Source of the DNA: Gp6-AA40 sp963742105
GTDB lineage: Bacteria; Acidobacteriota; Vicinamibacteria; Vicinamibacterales; UBA2999
Length of the DNA: 64,000 bases
NCBI GenBank assembly: GCA_963742105.1
Contig: CAVUKN010000004.1
Location: 682,001-746,000 of the forward strand
Direction of reading: 5' to 3'
Shown: positions 25,859 to 35,530 of the stretch, one piece after another
Layout: every line of letters begins with the position of its first letter
How positions within the stretch are numbered: the first letter of the stretch is position 1
Translations under genes and position numbers: made by a program
The notes under the pieces: model-generated
What the model saw: only the letters and a program-made list of their open reading frames with translations
The model's database searches: none
Told to the model about the DNA's origin: nothing

Positions 25859-27361
25859 ATGCCGTACAGGTACAGGAATTTGCGTTTGGCCGTGGTCGTC
25901 CTCGTCGCGGTGTCGTCTGCAGTCACGCTCGCTGGCCAGGGGAATCGGGTGCCCGTGCCCAAGGCGACGCCGATGCCGGTCACGGCGCAGTCGTATCCGT
26001 TTGCGGCATCGGATCACGCGATGATCCCGTTCGATCTCGCCCGAGCCGGCTACGTCGAGGAAGAGTTCCTGATTTCGGGAACGGCAAACGTGTACGAGTG
26101 GGGGACCGATCGGGCGCTGAAAGTGATGACGGCAAACGCACCCTACACAACCCGCATCCTGGTGCGCCGTCCGCAATCGGCCAGCGCCTTCAGCGGCGCG
26201 GTTTTCGTCGAGCCGTTCTATACGCCCCGACGCTGGGACTGGCCGATGATGTGGGGCTATCTTCGCGACGGGATGATCGCGCGCGGCGACGCATGGATCG
26301 GCGTCACGATGCCCGGCGCGAATCTCGCCGGCCTCAAGCGCTTCAATCAGGAACGGTATGCGGCTCTGTCATTCGCGAATCCGACGCCCGATGTCGCCTG
26401 TCCTGGGACGCAGAACAAGTCTGACATCGAGCCTGGCCTCCGCTGGGACGCGCTCAGCCAGGTGGCGGCGCTGCTGAAGAGCAACGATCCGGGCCGGCCG
26501 CTATCGGCCCTGCGGGTCGGTGCGGTGTACCTGACCGTGCAGGCTGGCGACCTCGAAACCTACATGAACGCGATACAGCCGGCCGCTCGCATCTACGATG
26601 GCTTCCTCGCGCGGGCACCGTTCAATCTGACCGCGATCAACCGGTGCGCGGCCGCGCCGGCGGCCGACGATCCCCGGCAGGTCGTCCGGGACGTCGCCGT
26701 ACCGGTCATCGCCGTCGCGGGCGAAGGTGATCTCGTCAACACGTTTGTCTCGCGCCGCGAGGATGGCGACTCTCCTACGGATCGGTATCGACTCTATGAA
26801 GTGGCCGGTGCCGGCCACATCGACCGCTTCGCGTATCTTGGTTTTCCGAGCATGGCTGACCAGGAGAAGGCCGGAAATGCGCAGGGCACACCGGAGTGGC
26901 CGTTCACTGCGCCGTGCACGCCGCCCGTGCGGTTGATGGACGAATCGGTGCTCCGGAGCGGATATGACGTCGCGCTCGACGCGCTCGACAACTGGGCGCG
27001 GAAGGGAACCGTGCCGCAGCGCATACCGCGCGTCGAGACACGTGCAGGCGGCAACAGCGCATTCACCGTCGTGACCGACGACCACGGTAATGGCCGCGGC
27101 GGCCTGCGCACACCGTACCTCGAGGTCCCGGTCGCACGGTACGTGACGTCCAGTCCGGGACCGGGTAACTGCCCGGAGATTGGCCATACGGAACGGTTCG
27201 ACGCGGCGAAGTTGAAGATGCTGTACGGAACCTTCGACAGCTACGCCACGAAGGTTCGCGCCTCGATCGCGAAACTTCGCGCCGACGGCTTGCTGACGCG
27301 GCCCGATGCAGAGCGACTGACCCGGGAGCTCATAGACGAGGAACGCGCACGCTGGCAGTAG
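25859..27361 (+). CDS. Secreted alpha/beta-hydrolase domain protein
   Basis: 500 residues with a Sec signal peptide (MPYRYRNLRLAVVVLVAVSSAVTLAGQ). The segments YVEEEFLISGTANVY, YTTRILVRRP, FVEPFYTPRRWDWPMMWGYL and the C-terminal VAGAGHIDRFAYL are the pattern of the bacterial alpha/beta hydrolase domain family PF20091 (my recollection). The usual GxSxG serine is not obvious; a VGAVYLTVQAGDL segment lies where the nucleophile elbow should be, which is odd. Predicted periplasmic esterase-like protein of unknown substrate. Confidence 0.8.
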   Translation: MPYRYRNLRLAVVVLVAVSSAVTLAGQGNRVPVPKATPMPVTAQSYPFAASDHAMIPFDLARAGYVEEEFLISGTANVYEWGTDRALKVMTANAPYTTRILVRRPQSASAFSGAVFVEPFYTPRRWDWPMMWGYLRDGMIARGDAWIGVTMPGANLAGLKRFNQERYAALSFANPTPDVACPGTQNKSDIEPGLRWDALSQVAALLKSNDPGRPLSALRVGAVYLTVQAGDLETYMNAIQPAARIYDGFLARAPFNLTAINRCAAAPAADDPRQVVRDVAVPVIAVAGEGDLVNTFVSRREDGDSPTDRYRLYEVAGAGHIDRFAYLGFPSMADQEKAGNAQGTPEWPFTAPCTPPVRLMDESVLRSGYDVALDALDNWARKGTVPQRIPRVETRAGGNSAFTVVTDDHGNGRGGLRTPYLEVPVARYVTSSPGPGNCPEIGHTERFDAAKLKMLYGTFDSYATKVRASIAKLRADGLLTRPDAERLTRELIDEERARWQ

Positions 27362-27482
27362 GGCGGGGCTTCAGGCCGCCTGGGATGGCAGTCGTCCGGG
27401 CCTTGCAGGCCGCGCCGGAGTTGGTAGGGCGGACCTCCAGGGCCGTCGGGGGGTTGGCGTGGGCGGGCCCAGGCCCGCCGGG
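27361..27482. repeat. GC-rich palindromic repeats between convergent genes
   Basis: The gap between the hydrolase gene and the small membrane protein gene holds three related strings (TAGGGCGGGGCTTCAGGCC near 27360, TAGGGCGGACCTCCAGGGCC near 27425) and a perfect stem GGCGGGCC (27462-27469) / GGCCCGCC (27472-27479). These look like dispersed palindromic elements and may serve as a two-way terminator. Confidence 0.6.
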
Positions 27483-27484
27483 GC

Positions 27485-27688
27485 TCACGCGCGCATGCTG
27501 GGACGACGACTGGTGTTCGAAGCATTGGTGGCGGCCGCGTCGGGCGAAACGGGCGGTTGTGATGGCGTGCGAGGCGCCTCCTGGTTGTCCGGGTCGCTAC
27601 GGGCGCGCTGATTAATCGCGAAGAGTGTGACGCCGACGATCACCACCACGACGGCGAGGATCGCGGGGAAGAACTCGAACAGGAGCAC
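27485..27688 (-). CDS. Small single-pass membrane protein
   Basis: 67 residues: MLLFEFFPAILAVVVVIVGVTLFAINQRA gives one clear membrane helix, followed by a polar Pro/Ser/Ala-rich tail facing one side. I recognise no family. It lies 52 bases downstream of the GspE/PilB-type gene on the same strand. Reality is supported by the coherent helix-then-tail composition, but small size limits certainty. Confidence 0.5.
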   Translation of the reverse strand: MLLFEFFPAILAVVVVIVGVTLFAINQRARSDPDNQEAPRTPSQPPVSPDAAATNASNTSRRPSMRA

Positions 27689-27740
27689 GCTGCGATTTTA
27701 GCAACCGTCGGCCGGCCGGGCGAAGACACGGCGCCGGCGG

Positions 27741-29549
27741 TCAGACCGCCATGGCTTCAGGCGCGGACTCTGCCATCTGCCGGATGGCGGTATACGGCAT
27801 GACGCGCACGAGTTCCTCGATGTTGGTGATGCCGTCGACCAGCAGCCGCGCGGCGCATTGTGCCATCGAAAACGTGGAAGCCACCGCCGACTCCGCGATC
27901 TGATCGATGTTCGCGCCCTTCGCAATGAGCAGCGCATCCTCCTGGCTGGGCACCCAGAGTTCACCCACCATCGACCGTCCGCTGTAGCCGGTGAAATTGC
28001 ACTTCCCGCAACCGTTTCCCTTGTACAGCTTCCAGTGCGGCAGGTGCCGTGTCAGCGGCAGTTCGTCGAGCAACTGCTTGGACGGCTGATACGGCTGTTT
28101 GCACCCGTCGCACACCCTGCGGATCAGGCGCTGGCCAAGCACGCCCGTGAGGGTCGATGCAATCGTGTTCGAGTCGATCCCGAGGTCGCGTAACCGTGTC
28201 ACCGCCTCGACCGCCGTCGTCGTGTGCAGGGTGCTGAGCAGCAGGTGCCCCGTCTGCGCGGCGCGGAATGCCATCTCCGCCGTCTCATGGTCGCGGATCT
28301 CGCCAACCATGATGATTTCGGGATCGTGCCGCAGGAAGGCGCGCAGGAAGGTCGCAAAGGTGTTCCCAATCTGATCGTTCACCTCGCATTGCGAGAATTG
28401 CTCGTAGACGTACTCGATCGGGTCCTCGGCGGTCAGGATGCGCAGGTGCGGCGCGGAGACGGTCTTCAGCGCGGAGTAGAGCGTCGTGCTCTTGCCCGAT
28501 CCGGTCGGACCGGTGACTAGGATGATTCCGTTGGTTCGTTTCAGCAGCTGGCCGAACTGCTGCACCATCTGTGCGGGGAGGCCGAGGCCGTCGATCGATT
28601 TCGGCAGCCGCGTCTTGTCGAGAACACGGATGACGACGCTCTCGCCGTGCATGCTCGGGACGACGGAGACACGGAGGTCGATCGACTTGACCGAGTCGCC
28701 ATGCACGGTGTTGATGCGAAAGCTGCCGTCCTGCGGGCGGCGGCGCTCGGCGATGTCGAGTTTCGCCAGGATTTTGAAGCGAGACACCATCTCGCGCGCG
28801 AGCGTGTTGCAGGAGTCCTGCAACTCCCCGAGCTGCGGTTCCACCAGCAAGCCGTCGACGCGGAAGCGAATCGCCATCCGGTTGCTCAGCATCTCCAGGT
28901 GGATGTCGCTGGTTCGCTGTTCGATCGCGGCCCCGAGCACGCGGCGCACGAGGACATCCGCGGTCTTCGACTCGAAGCCGTACATCGGACCGCCCGGGTC
29001 GGTCGGCTCGTCCTGGAATTCCAGGTTCACGGTGTCCGGACCATTCGAGTCGCCCTGCATCGACTCGTTGTACAACCGCGCGAAACCAGTCTTGATGGCC
29101 TCATGCGAGGCAGTGACCACCGAGATGCTGTAGCCGGTCAGCCGCGCGAGCTCGGTGACGACCGACTGATCCGTCGGGTCGTCCATGCAGACGGTCAGGC
29201 TCCGTCCGATCGAACTGACTGGAAGGAGATTGTGGCGGCGGGCATACGCCTGGTTGATTAAACGGCCCAGTGCCGGATCGATACGCATCCGTTCCAGGTC
29301 GACGAACGGCACATTCAGCTGCGTGCTGAGTGCCTGCCGCATCGTCTCGTCCTTCACGAACCCAAGCGTGATCAGCAGGCGTCCGAGGCGCTCCTTGTGA
29401 CCGTTTTTCTGCTGCTTCAGTGCCTCTTGAAGTTGTTCCTGCGTGATCGCGCCAGTGCGAACCAGCACTTCACCCAATGGCAGTCGGCGGGAAGCTGCCA
29501 GATGCAGGTCGGGTTTCTTCCTGGCATCAGCCGCGGTCGGTGGTGTCAT
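27741..29549 (-). CDS. GspE/PulE/PilB-type secretion ATPase
   Basis: 602 residues. An N-terminal GspE_N-like part (LGEVLVRTGAITQEQLQEAL, then RLGRLLITLGFV) is followed by the hexameric ATPase: IILVTGPTGSGKSTTLYSAL (Walker A), the Asp box region ILTAEDPIEYVYE, Walker B PEIIMVGEIRD and His box QTGHLLLSTLHT. The tetracysteine zinc site is present as CDGC and CGKC. It powers type II secretion or type IV pilus extension. No pilC, pilT or pseudopilin gene is next to it, so the partners must be elsewhere. Confidence 0.93.
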   Translation of the reverse strand: MTPPTAADARKKPDLHLAASRRLPLGEVLVRTGAITQEQLQEALKQQKNGHKERLGRLLITLGFVKDETMRQALSTQLNVPFVDLERMRIDPALGRLINQAYARRHNLLPVSSIGRSLTVCMDDPTDQSVVTELARLTGYSISVVTASHEAIKTGFARLYNESMQGDSNGPDTVNLEFQDEPTDPGGPMYGFESKTADVLVRRVLGAAIEQRTSDIHLEMLSNRMAIRFRVDGLLVEPQLGELQDSCNTLAREMVSRFKILAKLDIAERRRPQDGSFRINTVHGDSVKSIDLRVSVVPSMHGESVVIRVLDKTRLPKSIDGLGLPAQMVQQFGQLLKRTNGIILVTGPTGSGKSTTLYSALKTVSAPHLRILTAEDPIEYVYEQFSQCEVNDQIGNTFATFLRAFLRHDPEIIMVGEIRDHETAEMAFRAAQTGHLLLSTLHTTTAVEAVTRLRDLGIDSNTIASTLTGVLGQRLIRRVCDGCKQPYQPSKQLLDELPLTRHLPHWKLYKGNGCGKCNFTGYSGRSMVGELWVPSQEDALLIAKGANIDQIAESAVASTFSMAQCAARLLVDGITNIEELVRVMPYTAIRQMAESAPEAMAV

Positions 29550-30079
29550 CTCGAATCCAGTCGAACGGGAAGTACGGTTTTGGAACGCTCTGTGTCGGGC
29601 AGCAAGACACGAGCCGCAAGATGTGCGGCTGGAGTCCCGTCACTTGCCAAGAAAAGCGTCGGCAGCGTGCAGGCGCGTCTCATTCTGGCGCACTGCCAGC
29701 GACGATTCTGATCGGCGAATACCAGATTCGTGCGGGCAGGATCACACCTTTCGTCGTCTTCATTTGCTACGGCGGTGGTCAGCAGCCGCGATGCTGCATC
29801 CCATCTTCATTTCGGCAGCACCTCCCAGTCGCCGCTGCATCATCACGTCGTGATCGTTACATCGCTGAAGAAAGTCTGCGCCGGTGCGACATGCGAGGAC
29901 CGATTCTGCCGGACGATCGAACGTTCTGCGCGGTGATTCATGTGCTCGCGACGCGGCGTGAGCGGCAGGATCGTTGCTCTGGTGGAATGGTGCGCGCGTT
30001 GCTCATGTGCATAACCGAGACAGAAATGCGCAGAAACGCAACCCTGAGAACTTCTGCCTAGACGAAGGACTGCTATTCG
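29550..30079. other. Non-coding gap of 530 bases with two small palindromes
   Basis: No convincing gene is seen between the divergent GspE-type and PEGA genes. The gap holds a 7-bp stem, AGCCGCA (29612-29618) / TGCGGCT (29624-29630), and a palindrome ATCACGTCGTGAT (29842-29854) that looks like an operator. Promoters for both genes should lie here. Confidence 0.5.
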
Positions 30080-31135
30080 GTGGCCGACTCTCTGTCGTCT
30101 GACAACAACCCGCGTCTTGATGTGCCCACCCTCACCGGCGGCGCGACTGACGCATCACCGCGGCCGACGTCTGCGTCCGATGGAAAAACCGGTCGCAGGC
30201 CTGTCACACTTTCCCCGCCAGTCGCTGTCCCTCCGCGTGCCGACTCGCCGGCGACCTGGTTCCTGTCGGAATCGCGCGGCCAGCTCGAACCGGTCCGTCA
30301 GCTCCATGCCCTGACCGACGTCCATAAAGCTGCGGTCCCGGTCACGACGGGCGACGCGGAGCGGAGTACGACGTCAGCGATACCGCGATTCGATTTGTCG
30401 CGTATCTCGCGGTGGGCCCTGCCGATCCTGGCGCTGGTCGCCGGTGTCGAAACGGGATGGATATTGACCGGGTTCGTTCGGGCGCCGACCTCGATCCCTG
30501 TCGCGCCGGTCGCGCCTGCCCCTGCGGCTGTGGCCGTCGATCGTCCATCGGCGCCAGCTGGATTACCGACTGAATTGCCGGCGCAAGCGTCGGCCGGTCC
30601 CCTGGTTCCGCGTGCTGCTGTTGCACCGTCGCCGGCGAAGTTGACCGCCCCTTTAGCTGTTGTCCCCTCCACCAGATCGGGTGCATCGCACGGAGCCAGC
30701 GCAGAGGGTGTGCCCCAATCCGTGCAAACCGGATATCTGTCCATTCCGATGCCGTTCCAGCTAGAGGTGTATGAGGGCGGCCGTTTCATCGGTCTCAACG
30801 GCGGCGATCTCGCGTTCAGTGGCGGCACGCATCAATTGCAGCTGATCAACGACTCGCTGGGATTCCGCGCCACCGAGCGAGTTGCTATCACCGCAGGAAA
30901 GACTACCCGCTTGTCTGTGGCCATTCCCACGGCGCTGGTGCAGTTGAATGCCGTGCCCTGGGCAGAAGTCACCATCGATGGTGCCAGTGCGGGCGACACC
31001 CCGCTTGGGAACGTGCCGCTCACACTCGGTCCCCACACGATCGTCTTCCGGCACCCGCAGCTCGGGGAGGAAACGCGACGGGTGGTGGTGAGCGCGCAGG
31101 CACCCACGCGAGTCTCGGTGGATCTCGGGAAGTAG
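30080..31135 (+). CDS. Membrane-anchored PEGA domain protein
   Basis: 351 residues from a GTG. About 115 residues of low-complexity polar sequence precede one membrane helix (about residues 110-130, WALPILALVAGVETGWILTG), then a Pro/Ala-rich linker, then a C-terminal beta-rich part ending with a PEGA domain (AEVTIDGASAGDTPLGNVPL, then LGPHTIVFRHP). PEGA domains are found in envelope proteins and next to protein kinases. The topology suggests a cytoplasmic N-terminus and a periplasmic PEGA domain. Function is unknown. Confidence 0.75.
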   Translation: MADSLSSDNNPRLDVPTLTGGATDASPRPTSASDGKTGRRPVTLSPPVAVPPRADSPATWFLSESRGQLEPVRQLHALTDVHKAAVPVTTGDAERSTTSAIPRFDLSRISRWALPILALVAGVETGWILTGFVRAPTSIPVAPVAPAPAAVAVDRPSAPAGLPTELPAQASAGPLVPRAAVAPSPAKLTAPLAVVPSTRSGASHGASAEGVPQSVQTGYLSIPMPFQLEVYEGGRFIGLNGGDLAFSGGTHQLQLINDSLGFRATERVAITAGKTTRLSVAIPTALVQLNAVPWAEVTIDGASAGDTPLGNVPLTLGPHTIVFRHPQLGEETRRVVVSAQAPTRVSVDLGK

Positions 31136-31194
31136 CGGACTAGGCCGAAGCAGCCTCGCAGCTCCTCGCCTGTGACCCGGAACGAACGTCCGGG

Positions 31195-32775
31195 TCAGAC
31201 TCCTCTACGGGGACCCGGTCGTTCGGCTGCCAGAGCGGAGGTCTTCTTCTTGCTCGCGCGCTCCTCAGGGACGACGAATCCCTGCCGGACGAGCAGATCG
31301 TAGGCGACGTAATATTTGTAGATGTTGCCGACGTATTGGACCGTTTCACGGCCGATCTCGCGGGCGGCGACGATCTCGACGTTCTGGAACCATCGATTCT
31401 CGTCCAACCCCATCTTCTTCGCTCTCCGGCGCAGGTCGCTGATTCGTCCGGCACCGGCGTTGTAGGACGCCAACGCGAACAACGCTTTGTCAATCTGCGT
31501 CATCGGTTCGTCCTTGAAGTATTCGTCAGCGATCCACCGCAGATATTTCGCGCCGGCATGGATGTTCGACTCCACGCTCTTATCGACTCCCTTGATGAAG
31601 ACCGGCGGCCCCTCGGCCGTGCTCGGCTTGATCTGCATCACGCCGACGGCCCCTGCGCTGCTGCGCCGATTTTGTTCGAGCTGTGATTCCTGGTAGCCCT
31701 GGGCGGCGAGCAGCAGGTAGGGGAGATCGTATTGGCTGCCGTACTGGCGGAAGAACCTGACCAGCGTGCGCAACTTTCGCTGCTCCTCGGCCGACGTCGA
31801 GCGCTTGAGGTAGTTCGCGTTCCCGAAGTACCGCTTGATGAGGACGTTCCCGAAAGTGGTTCCCCGACCCGACTTGCCGACAAACTTATCGACCAGTGCG
31901 CGGAGCTTCGGCGCCGACTTGCGGACTGCCCAGGCGATGTCACCGTTACTGTGCACCGCCACGGCGGGGTGGACTTCGATCTGGTCATAGACGTCCTTCC
32001 ACAGGTTGGCGACGTGATCGTCCACGACGGTGGCGGGGATGAGGCCGGCGTTGACCATCTCGAGGATGTCCTCGTCCTCGAGTTGCTCGTCGGCGACAAT
32101 GATGTTCACGGGCCGCTTGCCTTTGGCGGTGAGCGCGGCGTTGAGTCGCCTGAGGCTGTCGTAATAACTCGACGTCTGGCGGACGTAGACATCGCGTCCG
32201 GAGAGATCGTCCACCGACGCTGGTGCCGGTGTGCCTCGGGTGGTGACGACGATTTCCGACACGTCGCTGGTCACCGGGCGCGAGAAGTCGACCAGCTTGC
32301 GCCGGTCGTCGGTGATCGTGAGGTTCGCCGCCGCGAGATCTCCGCGGCCATCCCGCAGTGCCGTCAGAATCTCATCGCGGCGCATTGGGACGAACACGAT
32401 ATGGACGCCCAGGTTCCGGGTCTTAAGCTGGTCGTTGACGAACTCTTCGAAGGCCCGTCCCGCTTCGGCGGTGATGCCCATCTGACGGCCCTTGTCCAGG
32501 AAGTAGTTGGTTTTGGAGAAGGTGACGAGCATCCGGATGCGGCGATTCGCCTGCATTTCATCGATGTCGCCGTTGGCCGGCGCGAGCGCGGCGGCGATCG
32601 CTTCATCAGGAGGCGCTTGGTCGGCGGAATCGACCCGGTCGGCTGCGGCGCGCGCGGCGGCAGCCGGCTGTCCTTCGGCCGGACTGGGCGGGGGATTTTC
32701 ACCCTTGCGGCATGCCGCCCCACCCATGAACGCGACGGCTAGTACAAGCGACAGCGCCAAACAGCTTTTTGTCAC
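31195..32775 (-). CDS. MltF-like lytic transglycosylase with solute-binding domain
   Basis: About 526 residues from a GTG at 32775. A lipoprotein-like signal (VLAVAFMGGAAC) is followed by a Pro/Ala linker, a periplasmic solute-binding domain (about 70-310, RMLVTFSKTNYFLD, VDFSRPVTSDVSEIVVTTR) and a family 23 SLT domain (about 340-470, catalytic Glu in GYQESQLEQNRRSS, AVGVMQIKPS, LASYNAGAGRI). This is the MltF architecture: murein cleavage controlled by binding of wall fragments. The frame is open far upstream over the opposite rmlB gene, but that extension is an artefact. It is divergent from rmlB. Confidence 0.92.
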   Translation of the reverse strand: MTKSCLALSLVLAVAFMGGAACRKGENPPPSPAEGQPAAAARAAADRVDSADQAPPDEAIAAALAPANGDIDEMQANRRIRMLVTFSKTNYFLDKGRQMGITAEAGRAFEEFVNDQLKTRNLGVHIVFVPMRRDEILTALRDGRGDLAAANLTITDDRRKLVDFSRPVTSDVSEIVVTTRGTPAPASVDDLSGRDVYVRQTSSYYDSLRRLNAALTAKGKRPVNIIVADEQLEDEDILEMVNAGLIPATVVDDHVANLWKDVYDQIEVHPAVAVHSNGDIAWAVRKSAPKLRALVDKFVGKSGRGTTFGNVLIKRYFGNANYLKRSTSAEEQRKLRTLVRFFRQYGSQYDLPYLLLAAQGYQESQLEQNRRSSAGAVGVMQIKPSTAEGPPVFIKGVDKSVESNIHAGAKYLRWIADEYFKDEPMTQIDKALFALASYNAGAGRISDLRRRAKKMGLDENRWFQNVEIVAAREIGRETVQYVGNIYKYYVAYDLLVRQGFVVPEERASKKKTSALAAERPGPRRGV

Positions 32776-32946
32776 GAGGGGATTGGACAACTGCGGGCGG
32801 TGGTCGAGCCATGCAAAAATGGCTTGGTGCCTCCAGCTCATCGTTCGCCCGGACTCCCGCCCCGGAACCATGCGATTCTGGCGGCAGGGACCGAGGCCAG
32901 TCCTTGTTGACATCCACGCCAGTCTTCGCGGGTCAACGTGACGCAT

Positions 32947-34035
32947 ATGTCCAGTCTGCTCATTACCGGCGGGGCCGGGTTCATCGGCTCCAATCTCGTC
33001 CAGTACGCGCTCGCGCACACCGCGGACGCCATCGTGGTCGTCGACAAGATCACGTATGCGGCCAACCCTCACAGCATAGAAGGTTGGACGAGAGAGCCGC
33101 GCGTGACCTTCATCCAAGGCGATATCGCCAATCGGGCGCTGATGGAGGCCGTCGTCGAACAGCACCACCCGCGTGCGATCCTGAACCTGGCGGCCGAGAC
33201 CCACGTTGACCGCTCGATCGATTCGCCGCAGGCATTTCTCGATACGAACGTGATCGGCACCTTCACGCTGCTGGAGGTCGCCCGCCGGTACACGCGCGGG
33301 CTCGCGCCGGCACAGCAGGACGCCTTCCGTTTTCTGCACGTGTCGACCGACGAAGTCTACGGGTCGCTTGGTCCGCAGGGGTTCTTCAGCGAGACGACAC
33401 CCTACGCGCCCAATTCGCCATACTCCGCCAGCAAGGCGGCCGCGGACCACCTGGTCCGGGCGTACTTCCATACGTACGGGATGCCGACGCTCATCACGAA
33501 CTGCTCGAACAATTACGGGCCGTTCCAGCATCCCGAGAAGCTGATTCCGTTGACGATTCTCAACGCGCTGGATGCGCGACCACTGCCGATTTACGGTGAC
33601 GGCGGAAACGTGCGCGACTGGCTCCATGTCGAAGACCACTGCGCGGCGGTGATGGAGGTTCTGCACCGCGCTCGGCCGGGGGAAAACTACAACGTGGGCG
33701 CCGACAACGAACAGCCCAATGTGGCCATCGTCGATCGCATCTGCACGGCCCTCGAAGAGCTGTTTCCGGCCAGAGACAATCCGGCAATGCAGGCGCGCGG
33801 AGTCCAACGTTACGCCGACCTGAAGCATTTCGTGACCGACCGACCGGGTCACGATCGCCGCTACGCCATCGATGCCAGCAAGCTTCGGCGGGATCTTGGG
33901 TGGGCGCCGCAGCACACGTTCGACGCAGGCTTGAAGGCGACGGCACGCTGGTATCTCGATCATCGCGCCTGGTACGAGGCGGAGCGGGTCGGCTACGATC
34001 GTGGCCGCCTGGGGCTTTCCGCGAACAGCATTTAG
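32947..34035 (+). CDS. rmlB: dTDP-glucose 4,6-dehydratase
   Basis: 362 residues from ATG 32947 (GTG at 32938 is an alternative). Extended SDR enzyme: NAD site ITGGAGFIGSN, HVSTDEVYG, catalytic YSASK, and NNYGPFQHPEKLIPL. It turns dTDP-glucose into dTDP-4-keto-6-deoxyglucose, the second step of dTDP-rhamnose synthesis. First gene of a tight rmlB-rmlA-rmlC-glycosyltransferase operon. Confidence 0.96.
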   Translation: MSSLLITGGAGFIGSNLVQYALAHTADAIVVVDKITYAANPHSIEGWTREPRVTFIQGDIANRALMEAVVEQHHPRAILNLAAETHVDRSIDSPQAFLDTNVIGTFTLLEVARRYTRGLAPAQQDAFRFLHVSTDEVYGSLGPQGFFSETTPYAPNSPYSASKAAADHLVRAYFHTYGMPTLITNCSNNYGPFQHPEKLIPLTILNALDARPLPIYGDGGNVRDWLHVEDHCAAVMEVLHRARPGENYNVGADNEQPNVAIVDRICTALEELFPARDNPAMQARGVQRYADLKHFVTDRPGHDRRYAIDASKLRRDLGWAPQHTFDAGLKATARWYLDHRAWYEAERVGYDRGRLGLSANSI

Positions 34036-34052
34036 GAGCATCACGCAACGCG

Positions 34053-34937
34053 ATGAACGAGCGAGCATTCAAAGGCATCATCCTGGCAGGCGGGTCGGGG
34101 ACCCGGCTCCATCCGGTGACGCGTGGGATCAGCAAGCAGCTGCTGCCCATCTACAACAAGCCGATGGTGTATTACCCGCTTTCGACGCTGATGCTGTCCG
34201 GCATTCGCGACGTGCTGGTCATCACCACGCCGCACGAGCAGGAGGGCTTCCGCCGGCTGCTTGGCGATGGCACGGAACTCGGCCTCCGGGTGTCCTACGC
34301 CTCGCAGCCGAAGCCTGAAGGATTGGCGCAGGCGTTCATCATCGGGCGCGATTTCGTGGGGGACGACCGCGTTGCGCTGGCGCTCGGCGACAACATCTTC
34401 TTCGGCGCGCACTTCACCGACTATCTGCGTCTGGCCGCCGCCCGCCAGGCGGGCGCCACGGTATTCGGCTATCAGGTCCGCGATCCCGAGCGGTACGGGG
34501 TGGTCGAATTCGATGCGAATGGGCGCGTGCTCAGCCTCGAGGAGAAGCCGCGGCATCCTCGATCGCACTACGCCGTGACGGGTCTGTACTTCTATGACAA
34601 CGACGTGCTCGACCTGGCCGCGCACCTCAAGCCGTCCGCGCGAGGGGAGCTCGAAATCACCGACTTGAACCGCTGCTATCTCCAGCGCGACCAGCTGTTC
34701 GTCGAGAAGCTAGCGCGCGGAATCGCGTGGCTCGACACCGGCACGCACGACGCCCTGCAGCAGGCGTCCAATTTCGTGCAGGCTGTCGAAGAGCGGCAGG
34801 GTCAGCTGATCGCGTCGATCGAGGAGATCGCCTATCGGATGAACTACATCACCGCTGCCGATCTCGAACGGCTGGCGCGCGCGATGGAGTCGAGCTCGTA
34901 CGGGCAGTACCTGTTGCGCCTGCTGGAGGAAGAATGA
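34053..34937 (+). CDS. rmlA: Glucose-1-phosphate thymidylyltransferase
   Basis: 294 residues. The N-terminal nucleotidyltransferase motif GIILAGGSGTRLHPVTRGIS, then KQLLPIYNKPMVYYPLSTLM, the metal-binding ALGDNIFFG and the closing FVEKLARGIAWLDTGTHDAL are those of RmlA. It joins dTTP and glucose-1-phosphate to dTDP-glucose, the first step of the pathway. The start is 17 bases after rmlB, with GGAG 14-17 bases before the ATG. The stop overlaps the rmlC start (ATGA). Confidence 0.96.
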   Translation: MNERAFKGIILAGGSGTRLHPVTRGISKQLLPIYNKPMVYYPLSTLMLSGIRDVLVITTPHEQEGFRRLLGDGTELGLRVSYASQPKPEGLAQAFIIGRDFVGDDRVALALGDNIFFGAHFTDYLRLAAARQAGATVFGYQVRDPERYGVVEFDANGRVLSLEEKPRHPRSHYAVTGLYFYDNDVLDLAAHLKPSARGELEITDLNRCYLQRDQLFVEKLARGIAWLDTGTHDALQQASNFVQAVEERQGQLIASIEEIAYRMNYITAADLERLARAMESSSYGQYLLRLLEEE

Positions 34938-35530
34938 GTCTCCGGTTTTTGCCGACCGCGATTGCCGGCGTCATTCAGATCGAGCCGGAGGTATTCCGCG
35001 ATCCGCGTGGGTTCTTTCTGGAGACCTTTCATGCCGGGAAGTACGCGGCGGGGGGAGTCGCGACCGCTTTCGTCCAGGACAATCACTCCTCGTCGGTCAA
35101 GGACACCCTGAGAGGCTTGCACCTGCAATGGCATAAACCGCAGGGCAAGCTGGTTCGCGTCGTCCGCGGCGAAATCTGGGACGTCGCCGTGGACATCCGG
35201 CGTGACAGCGCCACGTTCGGGCGATGGACGGCCGCAACCCTGTCGGCCGACAACTTCCGGCAGCTTTATCTGCCGCCCGGCTGTGCGCATGGATTCTGCG
35301 TGCTGAGTGACGTCGCCGAGGTGCAATACAAGTGCACCGAACTCTACGATGCGAAGGACGAAGTCGGAATCGCGTACAACGACCCGGCGCTGGCGATTCC
35401 GTGGCCAGTCAAGGACCCGATCCTGTCGGCTCGGGATCAGGGTCATGGCACCCTCCAGCAACTGCTCGAACGCGCCGATCGCGGTGAGCTGGCGATGCAC
35501 CGAGCCACCGAAGCGATGGAGTCGCGCTAA
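34934..35530 (+). CDS. rmlC: dTDP-4-dehydrorhamnose 3,5-epimerase
   Basis: 198 residues, cupin fold. Seen are FRDPRGFFLETFH, QDNHSSSVKDTLRGLHLQ (catalytic His), KLVRVVRGEIWDVAVDIR and LYLPPGCAHGFCVLSD. It epimerises the 4-keto sugar made by RmlB. The ATG overlaps the rmlA stop, and a GGAGGA precedes it. The final reductase, rmlD, is not in this window. Confidence 0.96.
   Translation: MSLRFLPTAIAGVIQIEPEVFRDPRGFFLETFHAGKYAAGGVATAFVQDNHSSSVKDTLRGLHLQWHKPQGKLVRVVRGEIWDVAVDIRRDSATFGRWTAATLSADNFRQLYLPPGCAHGFCVLSDVAEVQYKCTELYDAKDEVGIAYNDPALAIPWPVKDPILSARDQGHGTLQQLLERADRGELAMHRATEAMESR

Noticed and set aside
31195..34068. A 957-codon open frame on the minus strand
   Set aside because: Only the part up to the GTG at 32775 encodes the MltF-like protein with its signal sequence; the rest lies antisense to the clear rmlB gene and looks like no protein family.
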